From NCBI RefSeq assembly GCF_003265705.1, contig NW_020312775.1, positions 4,606,822 to 4,670,821 on the forward strand: 64,000 bases of DNA, read 5' to 3'. Below are positions 10,577-21,624 of this stretch, in pieces; the stretch's first letter is position 1; each line of letters begins with the position of its first letter. The stretch comes from Callorhinus ursinus. Lineage: Eukaryota; Chordata; Mammalia; Carnivora; Otariidae. The notes beneath the pieces were generated by a model, which was given only the letters and a program-made list of their open reading frames with translations, did no database searches and was not told the DNA's origin. Made by a program: the position numbers and the translations under genes.

Positions 10577-12380
10577 AGGGGCGGAGCAAGATGGCGGAGG
10601 AGTAGGAGACCTGGATTTCTTCTGGTCTAAGGAATTCAGCTGAATAGGGATCAAACCATTCTGAACACCTACGAACTCAACAGGAGATCCAAGAGGAGAG
10701 TAGCAACAACTCTCTGAACAGAAAAGCGACCACTCTCTGGAAGGTAGGACGTGCGGAGAAGTGAATCCAAGGCGATATTCGGGAGGATAGACGGCGGGGG
10801 AGGGGGCCTCTGGCAAGTCATAGAGCCACGGAGCACAAAATCGGAACTTTTAGAAGTCGGCTCCACGGAGGGACATCGCTCCAGTGGCTAAGCAGGAGGT
10901 GGAACCCTCGCGGGACAGTGTGGTCTCAGGACCCTCGGGGTCACAGAAAGATCGGGGGTGCCTGAGTGCGGCAGAGCTCCCAGGTGTCAGAGCGGGGAAG
11001 CCGGCTGCCAAGACGGAGCTGAGGCGCGGGCTCTCAGCTCGGGGTGGCCATAAACTGTGATCCGCGGCCCAGTCCGGCCACTGCTCCTCCAGTAGGGACC
11101 CAACAAGCGGCAGATCCGGGGAGACTCCCCTTCCTCCCCTGGGAGGAGCGATGCGGGAGCGCACCGCAGGGATCTGCTGGGTTTGGAGACTCCAAACGGG
11201 GTCGGGTGCCAGAGATAGAAATGCTCGATCACAGGCTGGGTGAGCACGGAGTGCGGCCAGAGACCGGGGACACGGAAGTGACTGGGTGCTTTTCTCTGGG
11301 GCACACTGAGGAGCGGAGCCCCAAGTTCTTGCCTCCTCTGGGGCAGAGATTGGGAGGCCACCATTTTCACTGTCATCCTCCAAAGCCGTACAGAAAGCTT
11401 GCCGGGAACAAAAGCTCCTGAGAACAAACCTGAGCAGCTTGCTTAGCTGGGACCGACAAGGGTGGGACAATTCCACTTCCGGCAAAGACATTTGGGAGCC
11501 ACGGCAACAGGCCCCTCCCCCAGAAGATCAGCACGAACAGCCAGCAAGCCAAGACCAAGTTTACCGATCAGGGAGAACGGGAAAACTCCAGCACTAGGGG
11601 AATACTGCACATCGAATTCATGGCTTCTTTTACCATGATTCATTAGTTATTCAAAGTTAATTTTCTTAACTGTTTTTTTAATTTCTCTTTTTCCCTTTTT
11701 CAACCAACATCTTATCAATCCCTTTTTTTCAAAAAAAAATATTTTTCATTTTTAGAGTCATATTTTATCCCTTCATAGTAGTTAACCTTATTTTTGGCAT
11801 ATATATATAAGTTGTTCTCTCTAAAATTTTGAGATAAAGTTTCTTCTAACAGATCAAAATATGCCTTAAATCAGTAGTGTATGGCTTTGTTCTAGTCTCC
11901 TGCCTGATCACATTCTCTCCCTTTTTTTTTTAATCTTCTTTCTTTTTTCAAACAACTTCTTATCGTATCAATTCCTTTTATAAAATCTTTTATAATTTTC
12001 ATCTTTACAGTCATCTTCCATCCCTTCATTGTATCAACCCTTATTTTGTACATATATAAGTCTTTCTTCCTTTAAAATTTTAGGAGGCACTTTTTTCTAA
12101 CAGACCAAAATATGCCCAAAATCTAGTCTGTGGCACTGATCGATGCACTAGCATGATCATATTTGATCATATTCGGGTTTTTTTTGTATTGTTCTGTTTT
12201 TGTTTTTAATCTTTTTCTTTTTGTTTTTTTTTTCTTTCTTTCTTTTCTCTTTCTTTTTTCTTTCCCTTTCTTTTCCCCTGGTTTCAGGTCTTTTCTGATT
12301 TGTATAGAGTAAAGTTGCTGGGGACGTTGTTAACCTGTTGGCATTTTGTTCTCTCATACATCTATTCTCCTCTGGACAAA
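10577..12380 (+). promoter_or_regulatory. L1 5' UTR with CpG-rich promoter region
   Basis: L1 5' UTRs act as internal RNA polymerase II promoters. Here 10577-11500 is GC-rich with many CpG pairs, following the usual 'gcaagatggcggaggag' start, which contains the GATGGCG core of a YY1-type site. From about 11640 the sequence changes abruptly to pyrimidine/AT-rich text with two tandem units and a long C/T tract right before ORF1. Long antisense reading frames at 10850-11491 are by-products of the GC-rich composition. Confidence 0.8.
11673..12180 (+). repeat. Two degenerate ~250-bp tandem units in L1 5' UTR
   Basis: Landmarks recur in the same order about 248-251 bp apart: caaccaacatcttatcaa (11701) and caaacaacttcttatcg (11949); tttatcccttcatagtag (11764) and ttccatcccttcattgta (12015); cagatcaaaatatgcct (11850) and cagaccaaaatatgccc (12101). 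The units differ by many substitutions, so the duplication is older than this copy or is a feature of the subfamily. Confidence 0.85.
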
Positions 12381-13276
12381 ATGACAAGACGAAAGAAATC
12401 ACCTCAGCAAAAAGAACAAGAGATAGTACCGTCAGCCAGGGACCTACTCAATAGGGACATTAGTATGATGTCGGACCTAGAGTTCAGAATCATGACTTTA
12501 AAGATACTAGCTGGGCTTGAAAAAAGCGTGGAAGTTATTAGAGAAACCCTTTCTGGAGAAATAAAAGAACTAAAATCTAACCAAGTCAAAATCAAAAAGG
12601 CTATTAATGAGGTACAATAAAAAATGGGGGCACTAACTGCTAGGATAAATGAGGCAGAAGAGAGAATCAGCGATATAGAAGACCAAATGATGGAAAATAA
12701 AGAGGCTGAGAAAAAGAGAGAGAAACAACTACAGGATCACGAGGGCAGAATTCCAGAGATAAAACATACAATAAGATGAAACAACATTAGAATAATTGGG
12801 ATCCTAGAAGAAGAAGAAAGAGAGAGAGGGGCAGAAGGTATATTGGAGCAAATAATAGCAGAGAACTTCCCTAATGTGAGGAAGGATACAGGCATCAAAA
12901 TCCAGGAGGCACAGAGAACCCCTCTCAAAATCAATAAAAATAGGTCAACACCCCGACATCTAATAGTAAAACTTACGAGTCTCAGAGACAAAGAGAAAAT
13001 CCTGAAAGCAGCTTAGGAGAAGAGATATGTAACCTACAATGGTAGAAACATTAGATGGGCAACAGACCTAGCCACAGAGACCTGGCAGGCCAGAAAAGAC
13101 TGGCATGATATCTTCAGAGCACTAACGAGAAAAATATGCAGCCAAGAATACTATATCCAGCTAGGCTGTCACTGAAAATAGAAGGAGAGATAAAAAGCTT
13201 CCAGGACAAACAAAAACTAAAGGAATTTGCAAACACGAAACCAGCCCTCCAAGAAATATTGAAAGGGGTCCTCTAA
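12381..13276 (+). pseudogene. L1 ORF1 pseudogene
   Basis: ORF1 encodes the RNA-binding chaperone of the L1 ribonucleoprotein. It starts MTRRKKSPQQKEQEI. The first part is heptad-rich, as expected for the coiled coil, and INKNRSTPRHLIVKL and ETWQARKDWHDIF mark the RRM and C-terminal domains. The end is ...GVL-stop at 13274-13276. In-frame stops occur at 12618-12620, 12777-12779 and 13014-13016, and the total length is not a multiple of three, so there is also a frameshift near 13130-13170. It is inactive. The spacer to ORF2 is about 80 bp. Confidence 0.92.
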
Positions 13277-13357
13277 GCAAAGAGAGAGCCTAAAAGAAGC
13301 AGAGATCAGAAAGGAACAGAGACAATTTACAGTAACAGTCACCTTACAGACAATACA

Positions 13358-16300
13358 ATGGCACTAAATTCATACCTTTCAATAGTTACCCTGAATGTAA
13401 ATGGGCTCAATGCCCCTATCAAAAGACACAGGCTATCAGATTGGATTAAAAAACAAGATCCATCAATATGCTGTCTACAAGAGACTCATTTTAGATGCAA
13501 AGACGCCCCCAGATTGAAAGTGAGGGAGTGGAAAACCATTTACCATGCTAATGGACACCAAAAGAAAGCTGGGGTGGCAATCCTTATATCAGACAAATTA
13601 GATTTTAAACCAAAGACTGTAACAAGAGATGAGGAAGGACACTATATCCTACTTAAAGGGTCTATCCAACAAGAAGATCTAACAATTGTAAATATCTATG
13701 CCCTGAACATGGGAGCAGCCAATTATATAAAGCAATTAATAACAAAAGCGAAAAAACACATTGACAGCAATACAATAATAGTGGGGGATTTTAACACCCC
13801 CCTGACTGAAATGGACAGATCATCTAAGCAAAAGATCAACAAGGAAATAAAGACTTTAAACAACACACTGGACCAAATGGACTTCACAGACATATTCAGA
13901 ACATTCTATCCCAAAGCAACGGAATACACATTCTTCTCTAGTGCCCATGGAACATTCTCCAGAATTGATCACATCCTAGGTCACAAATCAGGTCTCAACC
14001 AGTGCCAAAAGATTGGGATTATTCCCTGCATATTTTCAGACCACAATGCTTTGAAACTACAACTCAATCAATCACAAGGAGAAAGTTGGAAAGAACTCAA
14101 ATGCGTGGAGGCTAAAGAGCATCCTACTAAGGAATGAATGGGTCAACCAAGAAATTAAAGAAAAATTTAAAAAATTCATGGAAACCAATGAAAATGAAAA
14201 CACAACTGTACAAAATCTTTGGGATACAGCAATGGCAGTCCTGAGAGGAAACTATATAGCAATACAAGTCTTTCTCAAGAAACAAGAAAGGTCTCAAATA
14301 CACAACCTAACCCTACACCTAAAGGAGCTGGAGAAAGAAGAGCAAAGAAAGCCTAAACCCAGCAGGAGAAGAGAAATAATAAAGATCAGAGCAGAAATCA
14401 ATGAAATAGAAACCAAAAGAACAGTAGAACAGATCAACGAAACTAGGAGCTGGTTCTTTGAAAGAATTAACAAGATTGATAAACCCCTGGCCAGACTGAT
14501 CAAAAAGAAAAGAGAAATGACCCAAATCAACAAAATCATGAATGAAAGAGGAGAGATCACAACCAACACCAAAGAAATACAAACAATTATAAGGACATAT
14601 TATGAGCAACTCTATGCCAGCAAATTAGATAACCTGGAAGAAATGGGTGCATTCCTAGAGATGTATCAACTACCAAAACTGAACCAGGAAGAAATAGAAA
14701 ACCTGAACAGACCTATAACCACTAAGGAAATTGAAGCAGTCATCAAAAATCCCCCAAGAAACAAAAGCCCAGGGCCAGATGGCTTCCCAGGGGAATTCTA
14801 TCAGACATTTAAAGAAGAATTAATACCTATTCTGAAACTGTTCCAAAAAGAGAAATGGAAGGAAAACTTCCAAACTCATTTTATGAGGCCACCGTTACCT
14901 TGATCCCAAAACCAGACAAAGACCCCATCAAAAAGGAGAACTACAGACCAATATCCTTGATGAACATAGATGCAAAAATTCTCACCAAAATACTAGCCAA
15001 TAAGATCCAACAGTACATTAAAAGGATTATTCACCATGACCAAGGGGGATTTATCCCTGGGCTGCAAGGCTGGTTCAACATCCGCAAATCAATCAACGTG
15101 TACAATACATTAACAAAAGAAAGAACAAGAATCATATGATCCTCTCAATAGATGCAGAAAAAGCATTTGACAAAGTACAGCATCCTTTCTTGATCAAAAC
15201 TCTTCAGAGTAGAGGGATAGAGGGTACATACCTCAATATGATAAAAGCCATCTTTGAAAAACCTACAGTGAATATCATTCTCAATGGGGAAAAGCTGAGA
15301 GCTTTTCCCCTAAGGTCAGGAACGCGGCAGGGATGTCCACTCTCACCACTGCTATTCAACATAGTATTAGAAGTCCTAGCCAGAGCAATCAGAGAACAAA
15401 AAGAAATCAAGGCATCCAAATCGGCAAAGAGGAAGTCAAACTCTCACTCTTTGCAGATGATATGATATTGTATGTGGAAAACCCAATAGACTCCACCCCA
15501 AAACTGCTAGAACTCGTACAGGAATTCAGTAAAGTAGCAGGATATAAAATCAATGCACAGAAATCAGTGGCATTCCTATACACCAACAACAAGACAGAAG
15601 AGAGACAAATCAAGGAGTTGATCCCATTCACAATTGCACCCAAAACCATAAGATACCTAGGAATAAATTTAACCAAAGAGGCAAAGGATCTGTACTCAGA
15701 AAACTATAAAATACTCAGGAAAGAAATTGAAGAAGACACAAAGAAATGGCAAAACGTTCCATGCTCATGGATTGGAAGAACAAACATTGTGAAGATGTCA
15801 ATTCTACCTAGAGCAATCTACACATTCAATGCAATCCCCATCAAAATATCATCCACTTTTTTCAAAGAAATGGAACAAATAATCCTAAAATTTGTATGGA
15901 AACAGAAGAGACCCCGAATAGCCAGAGGAATATTGAAAAAGAAAAGCAAAGCTGGTGGCATCACAATTCCAGACTTCCAGCTCTATTACAAAGCTGTCAT
16001 CATCAAGACAGTATGGTACTGGCACAAAAACAGACACATAGATCAATGGAACAGAATCGAGAGCCCAGAAATGGACCCTCAACTCTATGGTCAAGTCATC
16101 TTTGACAAAGCAGGAAAGAATGTCCAATGAAAAAAGGACAGTCTCTTCAACAAATGGTGTTGGGAAAATTGGACAGCCACATGCAGAAGAATGAATCTGG
16201 ACTATTTCCTTACACCACACACAAAAATAGACTCCAAATGGTTGAAAGACCTAAACGTGAGACAGGAGTCCATCAAAATCCTAAAGGAGAACACAGGCAG

Positions 16301-17213
16301 CCCTCTTTGACCTCAGTCGCAGCAACTTCTTCCTAGAAACATCGCCAAAAGCAAGGGAAGCAAGGGCAGCAAGGGCAAAAATGAACTATTGGGATTTCAT
16401 CAAGATAAAAAGCTTTTGTACAGCAAAAGAAACAGTCCACAAAACCAAAAGACAACCGACAGAATGGGAGAAAATATTTGCAAATGACATATCAGATAAA
16501 GGGCTAGTATCCAAAATCTATAAAGAACTTATCAAACTCAACCCCAAAGAACAAATAATCCAATTATCAAACTCAGCACCCAAAGAACAAAGAATCCAAT
16601 CAAGAAATGGGCAGAAGACATGAACAGACATTTCTCCAAAGAAGACATCCAAATGGCCAACAGGCACATGAAAAAGTGCTCAACATCGCTCGGCATCAGG
16701 GAAATCCAAATCAAAACCTCAATGAGATACTACCTCACACCCGTCAGAATGGCTAAAATTAACAAGTCAGGGAACGACAGATGTTGGCGGGGATGTGGAG
16801 AAAGGGGAACCCTCCTACACTGTTGGTGGGAATGCAAGCTGGTGCAACCACTCTGGAAAACAGTATGGAGGTTCCTCAAACAGTTGAAATTAGAGCTACC
16901 GTTCGATCCAGCAATTGCACTACTGGGTATTTACCACAAAGATACAAATGTAGGTACCCGAAGGGGTACGTGCACCCCAATGTTTATAGCAGCAATGTCC
17001 ACAATAGCCAAACTGTGGAAAGAGCCAAGATGCCCATCGACAGATGAATGGATAAAGAAGAAGTGGTATATATACACAATGGAATATTATGCAGCCATCA
17101 AAAAGAATGAGATCTTGCCATTTGCAACGATGTGGATGGAACTGGAGGGTGTTATGCTGAGCGAAATAAGTCAATCAGAGAAAGACATGTATCACATGAC
17201 CTCACTGATATGA
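13358..17213 (+). pseudogene. L1 ORF2 pseudogene (endonuclease, RT, Cys-rich end)
   Basis: ORF2 makes the endonuclease and reverse transcriptase used for target-primed integration. The endonuclease domain reads cleanly for 259 codons (13358-14137), with LNVNGLNAP (metal-binding Asn), QETHF (catalytic Glu), GDFNTPL and SDHNAL (catalytic Asp-His). A frame change follows at about 14137. The RT finger/palm region follows in other frames (14178-14903, 14855-15139, 15136-15465, 15333-16130). The palm box FADD is intact at 15450-15461. The C-terminal CX3CX7HX4C knuckle ([18 protein letters not shown]) is intact near 16784-16837, and the end is ...YHMTSLI. A 35-bp tandem duplication at 16529-16599 is one of several frameshifts. 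Confidence 0.95.
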
Positions 17214-17670
17214 GGAATTCTTAATCTCAGGAAACAAACTGAGTGTTACTGGAGTGGTTGGGGGTAGGAGGGATGGGGTGGCTGGGTGATAGACATTGGG
17301 GAGGGTATGTGCTACGGTGAGCGCTGTGAATTGTGCAAGACTGTTGAATCACAGATCTGTACTTCTGAAACAAATAATGCAACATATTTTAAGAAAAAAG
17401 AAAAAGAAGAAGATAACAGGAGAGGAAGAAAAGGGGAGTATGTCAGAGGGGGAGACGAACCATGAGAGATGATGGACTCTGAAAAACAAACTGAGGGTTC
17501 TAGAGGGGAGGGGGGTAGGGAGATGGGTTAGCCTGGTGATGGGTATTGAGGAGGGCACGTTCTGCATGGAGCACTGGGTGTTATGAACAAACAATGAATC
17601 ATGGAACACTGCATCAAAAACTAATGATGTAATATATGGTGATTTACATAACAATAAAAAAATAAAAAAA
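17214..17670 (+). other. L1 3' UTR with G-rich runs
   Basis: The 3' UTR has two related G-rich modules. Runs at 17260-17286 and at 17505-17527 contain four or more tracts of three or more G residues separated by short loops, the pattern of a G-quadruplex. It ends in aacaataaaaaaataaaaaa. Confidence 0.8.
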
Positions 17671-17797
17671 TATATACATTGTTAGTGATTTTACAGGGGA
17701 ACTCTTTAATGTGTATGTTAACGTGTGGAAAGTTGAGATCTTTGGATGTTGTGTATCTTTCAGATATGAGGCAGAATTAAAGGAGGCAACCCCTGGC
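17671..17797 (+). other. Putative L1 3'-transduced tag 1
   Basis: A 127-bp stretch unlike L1 sits between the tail of the full-length L1 and a run of 17 A. It holds ATTAAA at 17776-17781, 16 bases before the A run, the normal distance for a poly(A) signal. This is the signature of read-through from a parent L1 into its flank, followed by cleavage at a downstream signal. Confidence 0.75.
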
Positions 17798-17814
17798 AAA
17801 AAAAAAAAAAAAAA

Positions 17815-18879
17815 GAAATGGGCAGAAAACATGAACAGACATTTTTCCAAAGAAGACATCCAAATGGCCAACAGACACATGAAAAAGTGCTCAACATCGC
17901 TCGGCATCAGGGAATCCAATTCAAAACCTCCATGAGATACCACCTCACACCAGTCAGAATGGCTAAAATTAACAAGTCAGGAAACGATAGATGCTGGCGG
18001 GGATGTGGAGAAAGGGGAACCCTCCTACACTGTTGGTGGGAATGCAAGCTGGTGTCACCACTCTGGAAAACAGTATGGAGGTTCCTAAACAGTTGAAAAT
18101 AGAGCTACCATATGATCCAGCAATTGCACTACTGGGTATTTACCACAAAGATACAAATGTAGGGATCCGAAGGCATATGTGCACCCCAATGTTTATAGCA
18201 GCAATGTCCACAATAGCCAAACTGTGGAAAGAGCCAAGATGTCCATCGACAGATGAATGGATAAAGAAGGTGTGGTATATATACACAATGGAATATTATG
18301 CAGCCATCAAAAGGAATGAGATCTTGCCATTTGCAACGACGTGGATGGAACTGGAGGGTGTTATGCTGAGTGAAATAAGTCAATCAGAGAAAGACATGTA
18401 TCATATGACCTCACTGATATGAGGAATTCTTAATCTCAGGAAACAAACTGAGGGTTGCTGAGTGGTGGGGGGTGGGAGGGATGGGGTGGCTGGGTGATAG
18501 ACATTGGGTAGGGTATGTGCTATGGTGAGCGCTGTGAATTGTGCAAGACTGTTGAATCACAGATCTGTACTTCTGAAACAAATAATGCAAGATATGTTAA
18601 GAAAAAAGAAAAAGAAGATAGCAGGAGGGGAAGAATGAAGGGGAATAAGTCGGAGGGGGAGACGAACCATGAGAGACAATGGACTCTGAAAAATAAACTA
18701 AGGGTTCTAGAGGGGAGGGGGGTGGGGGGATGGGTTAGCCTGGTGATGGGTATTTAAGGAGGGCACGTTCTGCGTGGAGCACTGGGTGTTATGCACAAAC
18801 AATGAATCATGGAACACTACATCAAGAACTAATGATGTAATATATGGTGATTAACATAACAATAAAAAAATTAAAAAAA
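17815..18879 (+). mobile_element. Tandem 5'-truncated L1 3' half
   Basis: Starts within late ORF2 (gaaatgggcagaaaacatga, matching 16608 onward) and runs through the Cys knuckle, ORF2 stop, 3' UTR with a G-rich run at 18712-18734, and A-rich tail. It is closely similar to the preceding L1 but not identical, so it is not a simple recent tandem copy of that 3' end. No separate TSD is visible because its left edge is a poly(A) run. Confidence 0.92.
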
Positions 18880-18955
18880 TATTCAGAGAAAATGCTTCTT
18901 CTTGGTTATTGATGGTAAAACAGATGTAGCCCATCAATGAGGAAAAGCTTCAATT
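18880..18955 (+). other. Putative transduced tag 2
   Basis: A 76-bp stretch unlike L1 (attcagagaaaatgcttctt...) between the second L1 tail and a final run of A. It lies inside the outer TSD, so it came in with the insertion rather than being target DNA. Confidence 0.7.
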
Positions 18956-18963
18956 AAAAAAAA

Positions 18964-19163
18964 AAGAGACTCTTAATCATAGGAAACAAACTGAAGGTTG
19001 CTGCAGGGGAAGGGGGTGGAGGAATGGGGTAACCGAGTCATGGACATTGGGGAGGGTATGTGTTGTAATGAGCACTGGGTGTTATATTAGACTGATGAAT
19101 CACAGACATGTACTCCTGAAACAAATAATACATTATGTTAATCAATCGAATTTAAATTAAAAA
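18964..19163 (+). mobile_element. L1 3'-UTR stub, segment 2
   Basis: Continuation of the stub begun at 10506. It starts with the shared TSD aagagactcttaatca, has the L1 3' UTR G-rich module and ends ttaaattaaaaaaaag before the old L1 resumes. Confidence 0.88.
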
Positions 19164-19385
19164 AAAGGATTAATAATATTGCTTTGTGTATGTGGACCAC
19201 AACTTATTTATCTATTCATCCACTGGTAGACACTTAGGTTGTTTTCATGTCTTGGCTATTGTAAATAATGCTGCTATGAACATGGGGGTGCAGATATCTC
19301 TTTGACAGAGTGTTTTCATTTCCTTTGGACAAATTCCCAGAAGTGAAATTGCTGGAATATATGGTAGTTCTATTTTTAATTCTTT
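19164..19385 (-). mobile_element. Old L1, minus strand, segment 2
   Basis: Resumes the L1 cut at 10505. The landmarks 'ttggctattgtaaataatgc' and 'gaaattgctggaatatatgg' are complements of the ORF2 C-terminal coding region. It stops at 19385, where a younger L1 begins. Confidence 0.83.
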
Positions 19386-21313
19386 AATTTAATTTAATTT
19401 TATTATGTTATGTTATGTTAGTTACCATACAGTACATCATTAGTTTTTGATATAGAGTTCCATGATTCATTCTTTTCTTATAACACCCAGGGCTCCATGC
19501 AATATGTGCCCTGCTTAATACCCATCACCAGGCTAACCCATCCCCCCACTCTGCCCCTCTAAAACCATCAGTTTGTTTCTTGGAGTCCATAGTCTCTCAT
19601 GGTTCATCTCCCCCTCTGATTCCCCCCTTCATGTTTCCATTCCTTCTCCTAATGTCCTCCATGCTATTCCTTATGTTCCACAAATAAGTGAATCCATATG
19701 ATAATTGACTTTCTCTGCTTCACTTATTTCACTTAACATAATCTCCTCCAGTCCCATCCACGTTGATGTAAAAGTGGGGTATTCATCCTTTCTGATGGCT
19801 GAGTAATATTCCATTGTATATATGGACCACATCCTCTTTATCCATTCTTCTGTTGAAGGGCATCTCGGCTCTTTCCACAGTTTGGCTATTGCGGACATTG
19901 CTGCTATGAACATTGGGGGGCATATGGCCCTTCTTTTCACTCCATCTGTGTCTTTGGGGTAAATACCCAGGAGTGCAATTGCTGGGTCATAAGGTAGCTC
20001 TATTTTTAATTTTTTGAGGTACCTCCACACTGTTTTCCAAAGTGGCTGTACCAACTTGCATTCCCATCAACAGTGTAGGAGGGTTCCCCTTTCTCCACAA
20101 CCTCTCCAACATTTGTTGTTTCTTGCCTTGTCAATTTTTTCCACTCTAACTGCTATAAGGTGGTATCTCAATGTGGTTTTGATTTGAATTTCCCTGATGG
20201 GTAATGATGATGAACATTTTTCCATGTGTCTGTTAGCCATTTGTATGTCTTCTTCAGAAAAGTGTCTGTTCATGTCTTCTGCCCATTTTTTGACTTGATT
20301 ATTTGGTTTTTGGGTGTTGAGTTTGAGAAGTTCTTTATAGATCTTGGATACCAGCCCTTTGTCTGTAGTGTCATTTGCAAATATCTTCTCCCATTCTGTG
20401 GGTTGCCTCTTTGTTTTGTTGACTATTTCCTTTGCTGCTCAGAAGCTTTTTATCTTGATGAAGTCCCAAAAGTTCACTTTCGCTTTTGTTTCACTTGCCT
20501 TTGGAGATGTATCTTGAAAGAAGTTGCTGTGGCTGATGTCAAAGAAGTTATTGTCTATGTTCTCCTCTAGGATTTTGATGGATTCCTGTCTCACACTGAT
20601 GTCTTTCATCCATTTTGAGTTTATCTTTCTGTATGGTGTTAGAGAATGTCGAGTTTCATTCTTCTGCATGTGGCTGCCCAATTTTCCCAGCACCATTTAT
20701 TGAAGAGACTGTCTTTTTTCCATTGCATATTTTTTCCTGCTTTGTCGAAGACTATTTGACCATAGAGTTGAGGGTCCATATCTGGGCTCTCTATTCTGTT
20801 CCATGGATCTATATGTCTGTTTTTGTGCCAGTACCATGCTGTCTTGGTGATCACAGTTTTGTAATATAGCTTGAAATCAGGCAACGTGATGCCCCCAGCT
20901 TTGTTTTTCTTTTTCAACATTTCCTTGGCGATTTGGGGTCTTTTCTGATTCCATACAAATTTTAGGATTGTTTGTTCCAGTGCTTTGAAAAATGTCATTG
21001 GAATTTTGATCAGGATGGCGTTGAAGGTATAGATTGCTCTGGGCAGCATAGACATTTTAACAATGTTTATTCTTACAATCCATGAGCATGGAATATTTTT
21101 CCATCCTTTTGTGTCTTCTTCAATTTCTTTCATGAGTGTTCTGTAGTTCCTAGAGTATAGATCCTTTACCTCTTCAGTTAGGTTTATTCTGAGGTATCTT
21201 ATGGTTTTTGGTGCTATGGTAAATGGAATCATTTCTCTAATTTCTCTTTCTACAGTTGCATTGTTAGTATATAAGAAAGCAACTGATTTCTGTGCATTAA
21301 TTTTGTATCCTTT
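19386..21313 (-). mobile_element. 5'-truncated L1, minus strand
   Basis: The 3' end is at 19386 with T-rich tail complement; the ORF2 stop is at 19671. The copy ends abruptly at 21313 in the RT region. It reads well in long minus-strand frames (19671-20054, 20067-20273, 20639-21232) with ORF2 motifs, including the Cys knuckle at about 20060-20110. I see no TSD. The old L1 on the two sides is not continuous (see findings). The part at 20633-20980 has a near-identical inverted copy at 21915-22262. Confidence 0.92.
20633..20980 (-). repeat. Inverted repeat, left arm (within L1 ORF2)
   Basis: This 348-bp section of the truncated L1 matches the reverse complement of 21915-22262 with about three mismatches and no indel by eye. 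Both arms share a one-base deletion that makes ...[12 protein letters not shown] where other copies read ...MKLDHSL. Confidence 0.93.
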
Positions 21314-21395
21314 GCAGCACCATCTGTTGAATAGATTGATTTTTGTGCATTAACTATTCTTGACCCCCCTGTCAAATATTAGTTAACTGAGTTTT
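21314..21395 (-). mobile_element. Old L1, minus strand, probable segment 3
   Basis: The text 'ttgcagcaccatctgttgaa' and 'cttgacccccctgtcaaata' is the complement of an old L1 ORF2 region that lies roughly 0.7 kb upstream in the element of the point where segment 2 stopped. Confidence 0.6.
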
Positions 21396-21624
21396 CATCT
21401 TATACATAATTCTCTGACCCAGGTGAACTGTATTAGAGATGTTGGTCTATATAGATTTTGTAGATTAAATGTAATTTTGTGGATGGGGTATGATTAATAT
21501 AGCTCCACAGCTTTATAAATAGTTGTTCCTAGAACGTATCTCATAGTAGAGGCAACACTGTACTATGTGGTCTCACAGGCTGTGTAGTACAATTGAATGA
21601 TACCCCCCTGACTAGGACCAGCAG

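Larger units (their letters stand above)
10577..18963 (+). mobile_element. Full-length L1 plus transduced tag, tandem L1 3' half and second tag
   Basis: A single 16-bp perfect TSD, aagagactcttaatca, bounds the whole block at 10561-10576 and 18964-18979. In order it holds: 5' UTR (10577-12380), ORF1 (12381-13276), ORF2 (13358-17213), 3' UTR and A-rich tail (to 17670), a 127-bp non-L1 tag (17671-17797), 17 A residues, a second L1 beginning late in ORF2 (17815-18879), a 76-bp non-L1 tag (18880-18955) and poly(A). It is the least decayed L1 in the window, yet both ORFs carry disabling lesions. See the separate entries for parts and for the two models of origin. Confidence 0.93.

Noticed and set aside
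10850..11491. 213-codon minus-strand frame (and a 146-codon overlapping one) in GC-rich DNA
   Set aside because: It lies antisense in the CpG-rich L1 5' UTR, where stop codons are rare by composition. No known domain is visible.
12157..12402. Lys/Glu-rich minus-strand frame
   Set aside because: It arises from the T/C-rich tract before L1 ORF1 read on the opposite strand.
13358..14137. Clean 259-codon endonuclease-like gene
   Set aside because: It is the first domain of a broken L1 ORF2. The frame stops where the same protein should continue, so I do not call a separate nuclease gene.
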